From a gamma proteobacterium symbiont of Bathyaustriella thionipta (GTDB lineage Bacteria > Pseudomonadota > Gammaproteobacteria > Chromatiales > Chromatiaceae), in the NCBI GenBank assembly GCA_025656895.1, contig JAHXHF010000030.1, forward strand, positions 1 to 10,280: 10,280 nucleotides of DNA, given 5' to 3'. The notes beneath the pieces are model-generated. The model saw nothing but the letters and a program-made list of their open reading frames with translations, searched no databases and was not told the origin of the DNA. The translations under genes were made by a program, and so were the position numbers. This document shows positions 6,186-10,280 of this stretch, in pieces; the stretch's first letter is position 1, and every line of letters starts with the position of its first letter.

Positions 6186-7124
6186 ATGGCAAGTCAGGAT
6201 GTACAAGCAGAGAACGCAGAGGCTCTGGTTATAGAGTCAGTTTCATGGCGTCATTATCTTGAATTATGCAAACCGAAAGTTGTATTGCTGATTGTTTTTA
6301 CCGCAGTGGTGGGCATGTTACTGGCCAGCCCCACCGGAACCGTACCCATAGGGTTGTTATTGGCGGCTAATCTGGGCATAGGTTTAGCAGCCGCCTCGGG
6401 TGCCGCGCTGAATCATCTGATTGACCAGAAAATAGATGCGGTTATGGATCGCACGCATAATCGTCCGCTGCCATCCGGGCAGATCAACAGCACCCGCGTC
6501 CTGTTGTTCGCATTGTTTATGGCAACGGCAGCCATGGCCATACTGCTGACCTGGGTAAACACCCTGACTGCGCTACTGACCTTTGTGGCACTGATTGGCT
6601 ATGCGGTTATTTATACTGTTTTTCTGAAACGTAATACGCCGCAAAATATTGTACTGGGTGGTGCGGCCGGCGCAGCGCCCCCCCTGCTGGGCTGGGTGGC
6701 CGTCACCAATTCGATAGACAGTCAGGCACTGCTGCTGTTTTTGATTATCTTTGTATGGACGCCACCGCACTTCTGGGCTTTGGCCATCCGTCGCAGGAAA
6801 GAATACGCCAAGGTAAACATTCCCATGCTGCCGGTCACGCATGGCGTAGCCTTCACCAAATTGCAGATAGTGCTGTACACCCTGCTGTTGATCGCGGTAT
6901 CGGTGACCCCGGCGGTTATTCACATGAGTGGCCTGATCTATCTGGCAGGTGCGCTGGCACTGGGTTTTGGCTTTCTGTATCACGCGGTTCGTCTGTACGG
7001 CATGGACTCGGATGCGCAGGCCATGAAAACTTTCGGCTATTCGATTCTTTATCTTAGCCTGTTGTTCGCCTTTTTTCTGCTCGACCATTACGCACGCATA
7101 TTGCTGCATCAGTTTATGGCCTAG
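6186..7124 (+). CDS. ctaB: Protohaem IX farnesyltransferase (haem O synthase)
   Basis: This UbiA-superfamily membrane enzyme transfers a farnesyl group from farnesyl diphosphate to haem b, giving haem O, the precursor of haem A. The 312-residue protein shows the prenyl-diphosphate and Mg binding motif starting at N76 with D80, D84 and D88, running into RTHNRPLPSG, then YTVFLKRNTPQNIVLGG and the WTPPHFWALAIRRRKEY segment with the following NIPMLPVTHG, all hallmarks of CtaB/CyoE/COX10. Multiple helices span the protein. An AGGAG at 6174-6178 with 7-base spacing fixes the start. It follows the Sco-like gene by 35 bases, probably in the SURF1 unit. The usual partner ctaA (haem A synthase) is not between them. 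The alternative symbol is cyoE. Confidence 0.95.
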   Translation: MASQDVQAENAEALVIESVSWRHYLELCKPKVVLLIVFTAVVGMLLASPTGTVPIGLLLAANLGIGLAAASGAALNHLIDQKIDAVMDRTHNRPLPSGQINSTRVLLFALFMATAAMAILLTWVNTLTALLTFVALIGYAVIYTVFLKRNTPQNIVLGGAAGAAPPLLGWVAVTNSIDSQALLLFLIIFVWTPPHFWALAIRRRKEYAKVNIPMLPVTHGVAFTKLQIVLYTLLLIAVSVTPAVIHMSGLIYLAGALALGFGFLYHAVRLYGMDSDAQAMKTFGYSILYLSLLFAFFLLDHYARILLHQFMA

Positions 7125-7142
7125 CCAGGTCAGACAGATGCT

Positions 7143-7171
7143 TTGCTTGTATAAGGAAAAACTTATATAAT
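7143..7171 (+). promoter_or_regulatory. Sigma70-like promoter upstream of ccoI
   Basis: TTGCTT (7143-7148) and a consensus TATAAT (7166-7171) are 17 bases apart, placing transcription start near 7178 and leaving a leader of about 40 bases. The inverted repeat TATAAG-N6-CTTATA (7150-7167) overlaps the spacer and -10 and could be an operator. I see no FNR/Anr box (TTGAT-N4-ATCAA) here, and the 17-base spacer does not fit the long spacer of MerR/CueR promoters. The leader holds ACCCGGGT and a small CGGG-N6-CCCG hairpin (7194-7207) just before the ATG. Confidence 0.65.
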
Positions 7172-7216
7172 CAGCCCTTCCTGTCTAGCCACCCGGGTAG
7201 TCGCCCGTCATAGTTT

Positions 7217-9652
7217 ATGGGCGAATCACAGCAACAGCCAGCCGACAAAAACTGCTTTCATTGCGGTCTTCCTGTTCCTCATGGGGTGGATTATTGTGTC
7301 GACATCAACGGTCAGTCACAGCCCATGTGCTGTCTTGGTTGCCAGGCAGTCGCCCGGGCTATTATCGACAACGGCCTGACCGATTTCTACAAACACAGAA
7401 CCAGCACCAGCGGTAAAGCCGAACAACTGATCCCGGATGCTTTGCAGCAAATGGATCTGTACGATCAGGAAGCACTGCAAAAAAGCTTTGTGCGCAGCGA
7501 TGGCGAGCATGTGCGTGAAGCTTCGCTGATTCTGGAAGGTATTGTGTGCGCGGCCTGTGTGTGGCTGAACGAGCGGCATGTACAGGCACTGCCGGGCGTG
7601 ATTACATTCCAGATCAATTACAGTACGCATCGCGCGCGGCTGAAATGGGATAACGAACAGATTCATCTCAGCGATGTGCTCAAGGCGATTGCCGCCATTG
7701 GCTATCTGGCGCATCCTTTTGACCCCGGCCGGCAGGAAGCGGTGTATCGTAAAGAACGCTCTGCCGCGCTTAAGCGCCTGGCCGTTGCCGGCCTTGGTGC
7801 CATGCAGATCATGATGCTGGCGGTTCCCATGTATGCGGCTGAAAAGCTGGGCATGGATACTTCCATGGAAAATTTTCTGCGTTGGGTCAGCCTGCTGCTG
7901 GCCAGCATAGTGGTGCTGTATTCCGCGCAAAGTTTTTTTCAGGCTGCCTGGCGCGACATCAAGCGCAAACAGCCGGGCATGGATGTGCCGGTAGCACTGG
8001 CGGTCAGTATCGCCTTTATCGCCAGTGCCATTAACACCGTCACCGGTGAAGGCACGGTATATTTTGACTCGGCCAGTATGTTCGTATTCTTTCTGCTCGC
8101 CAGCCGTTTTCTGGAAATGGGCGCGCGCCATCGTGCCGGTCAGGTGGCGGAAGCACTGATTAAACTGCTGCCGGATACCGCGCTACGCCTGCAGGCCGGT
8201 CAGTCACAGCGGGTAGCGGTGAATGAATTATGCGTGGGAGACATTGTACTCATCAAGCCGGGTGAGCCGGTGCCGGCAGACGGCGTGGTGGTGGACGGCC
8301 AAAGCAGTGTGGATGAATCGCTGCTCAGTGGTGAGAGCCTGCCGGTCGCGCGCACGCTTCACGATGAACTGACCGGCGGCAGCATCAATGTGGAAAGCCC
8401 GTTGCAAATGCGGGTGGAAAAGATTGGTCAGGATACACGCGTATCTGCCATAGTGCGCCTGCTGGAACGCGCGCAAAGCGAAAAACCCCGGCTGGCGCAA
8501 CTGGCGGATCGGGTGGCGCGCTGGTTTGTATCGCTGCTGTTGTTGCTGGCAACATCGGTGGCGCTGCTGTGGTGGTGGATAGACCCTACCCAGGTGCTGC
8601 CCATAACCCTGGCGGTACTGGTGGTGACTTGCCCCTGTGCGCTGTCGCTGGCTACTCCGGTGGCTTTGACCGTGGCCAGTGGTCGGCTCACCCGTCATGG
8701 CCTGCTCACCACTCGCGGTCACGCCCTGGAAACACTGGCCAAAGTCACGCAGATTGTTTTTGACAAGACCGGCACTCTGACACAGGGCAAACTGAGTGTG
8801 GGAAAAATACATAATTTCAGCAGCCATAGTGAGGCTGAAATCAGGCAGCTGTTAGCCACTCTGGAACAGGGTTCCGAGCATCCGCTGGCTCAGGTACTGG
8901 CCGAACTGGCACAACCTCGGGCGGTGGAAGCGTTACGATCCGAGCCCGGTGGCGGAGTGGAAGGGCGCATAGACGGGAAAAAATACCGTGCCGGAAAATT
9001 AGACTTTGTTTTAGAAGCGGGTATGCAAGCGCCGGCCATCAGCGGCCATGCCACGCTAGTGGCGCTGGCCGATGAAAAGCAACTGCTCGCCTGTGTGGAA
9101 TTACACGATGCGATGCGCGCCGATGCTGCCAGTGCGGTAGCAGGCTTACAGCAAATGGGTATCAAGGTATCGCTGCTCAGTGGTGATGCCAGTGGCCCGG
9201 TTCGGCATCTGGCCGAAAAACTGGATATAGCGGACTGGCAGGCCGCCGCCACTCCGCAGGACAAACTGCAACGTATTCAGCAATTGCAACAGCAGGGTGA
9301 AGTGGTCGCCATGGTGGGTGACGGGGTGAACGACGCGCCGGTACTGTCGGCAGCCAATGTCTCTATTGCCATGGGCGGCGGTACGCAGCTGGCGCAATCC
9401 TCGGCCGATATGGTGATTTTGTCGGAATCACTTAACAGTCTGCTGGCGGGGCGGAATCTGGCTATTCATACTTTGGCTGTTATTCGTCAAAACTTTGCCT
9501 GGGCCATCGCTTACAATGTCGTACTGGTGCCGCTGGCCGCCATCGGGCTGATCGCCCCCTGGATGGCCGCTATTGGCATGTCTTTAAGCTCGCTGGTGGT
9601 GGTGTTTAACTCGCTCCGTCTGCGGCGGGTCAATATGGAAAAAGCCTCATGA
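7217..9652 (+). CDS. ccoI: CcoI-type copper-translocating P1B ATPase
   Basis: CcoI/FixI exports copper for assembly of haem-copper oxidases, classically cbb3. The 811-residue protein begins with the cysteine-rich domain typical of this subgroup (CFHC at 13-16, CCLGC at 38-42), followed by an HMA domain with C111-A-A-C114. Then come helices, the actuator motif SGES (371-374), the transmembrane copper site C472-P-C474, the phosphorylated D516 in DKTGTLT, H555-P556 in SEHPLA, and the hinge GDGVND (701-706). The last two helices carry AYNVV and GMSLSSLVVVFNS, the remaining copper-site residues of Cu(I) ATPases. ATG 7217 starts the conserved N-terminus although no good ribosome site is visible. 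It overlaps ccoS by 4 bases. No ccoNOPQ, ccoG or ccoH is adjacent, so here it may serve the neighbouring caa3-type enzyme, a distant cbb3, or both. Confidence 0.94.
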   Translation: MGESQQQPADKNCFHCGLPVPHGVDYCVDINGQSQPMCCLGCQAVARAIIDNGLTDFYKHRTSTSGKAEQLIPDALQQMDLYDQEALQKSFVRSDGEHVREASLILEGIVCAACVWLNERHVQALPGVITFQINYSTHRARLKWDNEQIHLSDVLKAIAAIGYLAHPFDPGRQEAVYRKERSAALKRLAVAGLGAMQIMMLAVPMYAAEKLGMDTSMENFLRWVSLLLASIVVLYSAQSFFQAAWRDIKRKQPGMDVPVALAVSIAFIASAINTVTGEGTVYFDSASMFVFFLLASRFLEMGARHRAGQVAEALIKLLPDTALRLQAGQSQRVAVNELCVGDIVLIKPGEPVPADGVVVDGQSSVDESLLSGESLPVARTLHDELTGGSINVESPLQMRVEKIGQDTRVSAIVRLLERAQSEKPRLAQLADRVARWFVSLLLLLATSVALLWWWIDPTQVLPITLAVLVVTCPCALSLATPVALTVASGRLTRHGLLTTRGHALETLAKVTQIVFDKTGTLTQGKLSVGKIHNFSSHSEAEIRQLLATLEQGSEHPLAQVLAELAQPRAVEALRSEPGGGVEGRIDGKKYRAGKLDFVLEAGMQAPAISGHATLVALADEKQLLACVELHDAMRADAASAVAGLQQMGIKVSLLSGDASGPVRHLAEKLDIADWQAAATPQDKLQRIQQLQQQGEVVAMVGDGVNDAPVLSAANVSIAMGGGTQLAQSSADMVILSESLNSLLAGRNLAIHTLAVIRQNFAWAIAYNVVLVPLAAIGLIAPWMAAIGMSLSSLVVVFNSLRLRRVNMEKAS

Positions 9653-9867
9653 GCATCCTGTTTCTATTGATACCGCTGGCGCTGATATTGCTGGCCATAG
9701 CGGTGTGGTTTTTTGTCTGGTCAGTGCGTAACGGCCAGTTTGAAGATATGGAAGGTCCCGCCTATCGCATTCTGATGGATGATGATGACCCTCTGATTCC
9801 CAAAATCGGTGAGCCGGAAAACAAGGCAGAAGATAATGATTCAGGTGTTAGAAATGAAACAAAATAA
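9649..9867 (+). CDS. ccoS: CcoS, cbb3-type oxidase maturation protein
   Basis: CcoS is a small inner-membrane protein needed for cofactor insertion into cbb3 oxidase in Rhodobacter and relatives. The 72-residue product has one N-terminal helix (about residues 2-25) and the family signature FVWSVRNGQFEDMEGP followed by AYRILMDDDDP. It overlaps the ccoI stop by the ATGA arrangement, indicating translational coupling. The acidic tail after the DDDDP segment is variable in the family. Its last 14 bases overlap the next, compositionally different gene, so the 3' end might have been altered at a junction. Confidence 0.92.
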   Translation: MSILFLLIPLALILLAIAVWFFVWSVRNGQFEDMEGPAYRILMDDDDPLIPKIGEPENKAEDNDSGVRNETK

Positions 9868-10280
9868 TACACTGTATATTTACGCTCTTATTGTTCTTTC
9901 AATTTGCCTGGGCACTATCGAAGTATTATTTAACCTGCAAGGTAAAGAGGTTTCAGAATCTACCCAATCTATTTGGAGCGTAGTATTCTTCTTGCTGAGC
10001 ATTTTGTGGGCATATTACGATGCTGATAGAAGAGATTTTGAAAAACCATTCGATTTCGGTTTGCTGGTTTATGTATTCTGGCCAATAGCATTTCCATGGT
10101 ACTTAGTGAAAACTCGGGGTGCGGAGGGAGTTCTGGTAGCGCTAGGTTTTGTTTCAATATGGTTGGGCCCATGGATTGCGGGTCTGCTAGCCTATGTAGT
10201 GTTTGAACGAAAACGATTAAACCCTAAGAAAAACAATAATCTATATACTGTTCAGTGGACTAAAGATTATAATGCCTGTA
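9854..10280 (+). CDS. Unrecognised AT-rich membrane protein (3' partial)
   Basis: An open frame runs from ATG 9854 to the window edge with no stop: 142 residues are visible. AGGTG at 9843-9847 is a plausible ribosome site with 6-base spacing. Four hydrophobic segments occur at about residues 5-28, 40-56, 69-85 and 92-114, followed by a basic, Asn-rich stretch (KKNNN). The segment VYVFWPIAFPWYLVKTRG has a WP...P.YL..TRG pattern that I have seen in small bacterial membrane proteins of unknown function, but I cannot name a family. It overlaps ccoS by 14 bases. Composition differs: 10021-10080 has 21 G/C of 60, against 36 of 60 at 9541-9600 in ccoI. This suggests acquisition by transfer, with no evident link to oxidase assembly. 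Confidence 0.7.
   Translation, partial: MKQNNTLYIYALIVLSICLGTIEVLFNLQGKEVSESTQSIWSVVFFLLSILWAYYDADRRDFEKPFDFGLLVYVFWPIAFPWYLVKTRGAEGVLVALGFVSIWLGPWIAGLLAYVVFERKRLNPKKNNNLYTVQWTKDYNAC

Noticed and set aside
6573..7109. 178-codon minus-strand open frame within ctaB
   Set aside because: It is antisense to conserved ctaB motifs, with low-complexity Gln/Arg-rich translation and no helices or ribosome site.
7316..8131. 271-codon open frame on the minus strand within ccoI
   Set aside because: It lies wholly opposite conserved ccoI coding sequence, and its translation is rich in His, Arg and Gln without any domain, typical of an antisense shadow in GC-rich DNA.
9969..10172. 67-codon minus-strand open frame near the 3' end
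   Set aside because: The plus-strand frame is open over the whole region, has a ribosome site and gives four coherent hydrophobic helices.
1..10280. tRNA or rRNA genes, CRISPR arrays, insertion sequences
   Set aside because: No cloverleaf, spaced repeat array, transposase motif or terminal repeats were seen; gaps between genes are all under 100 bases.

Overview
The window is a stretch of gammaproteobacterial-type chromosome that is almost entirely respiratory-oxidase genes. The gene order coxB, coxA, small ORF, ctaG, coxC, then divergent DUF2909, SURF1, a Sco-like protein and ctaB is the arrangement I associate with Pseudomonas-like and other Gammaproteobacteria. I cannot name the genus. Every gene up to the last has matching, moderately GC-rich codon use.

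Region 1 (1-4493, + strand) encodes an A-family haem-copper oxidase of caa3 layout: subunit II with a fused cytochrome c domain (5' end cut by the window), subunit I, a 39-residue membrane peptide, the CuB-insertion factor CtaG/Cox11 and subunit III, closed by an intrinsic terminator. Region 2 (4498-7124) holds assembly functions: a DUF2909 twin-helix protein on the minus strand, then SURF1, a thioredoxin-fold Sco-like membrane protein and haem O synthase CtaB on the plus strand. Region 3 (7143-9867) has its own sigma70-like promoter and encodes CcoI (copper P1B-ATPase) and CcoS, maturation factors normally tied to cbb3 oxidases. Region 4 (9854-10280) is the start of an AT-rich, unrecognised membrane-protein gene that runs off the window.

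Together these genes would supply copper (CcoI, CtaG, possibly the Sco-like protein) and farnesylated haem (CtaB, SURF1) to an oxidase taking electrons from cytochrome c. The most notable observation is in subunit I. All haem and CuB ligands, the cross-linked Tyr, the helix VI Glu and the D-channel residues are present, yet the K-channel positions are replaced: Lys362 by Met, Thr359 by Val, Ser299 by Gly and His300 by Met (Rhodobacter numbering, fixed offset of 27). The haem A synthase gene ctaA, usually just before ctaB, is also absent from its expected slot. The oxidase may therefore be a natural K-channel-less enzyme, and its haem type (a or o) is open.
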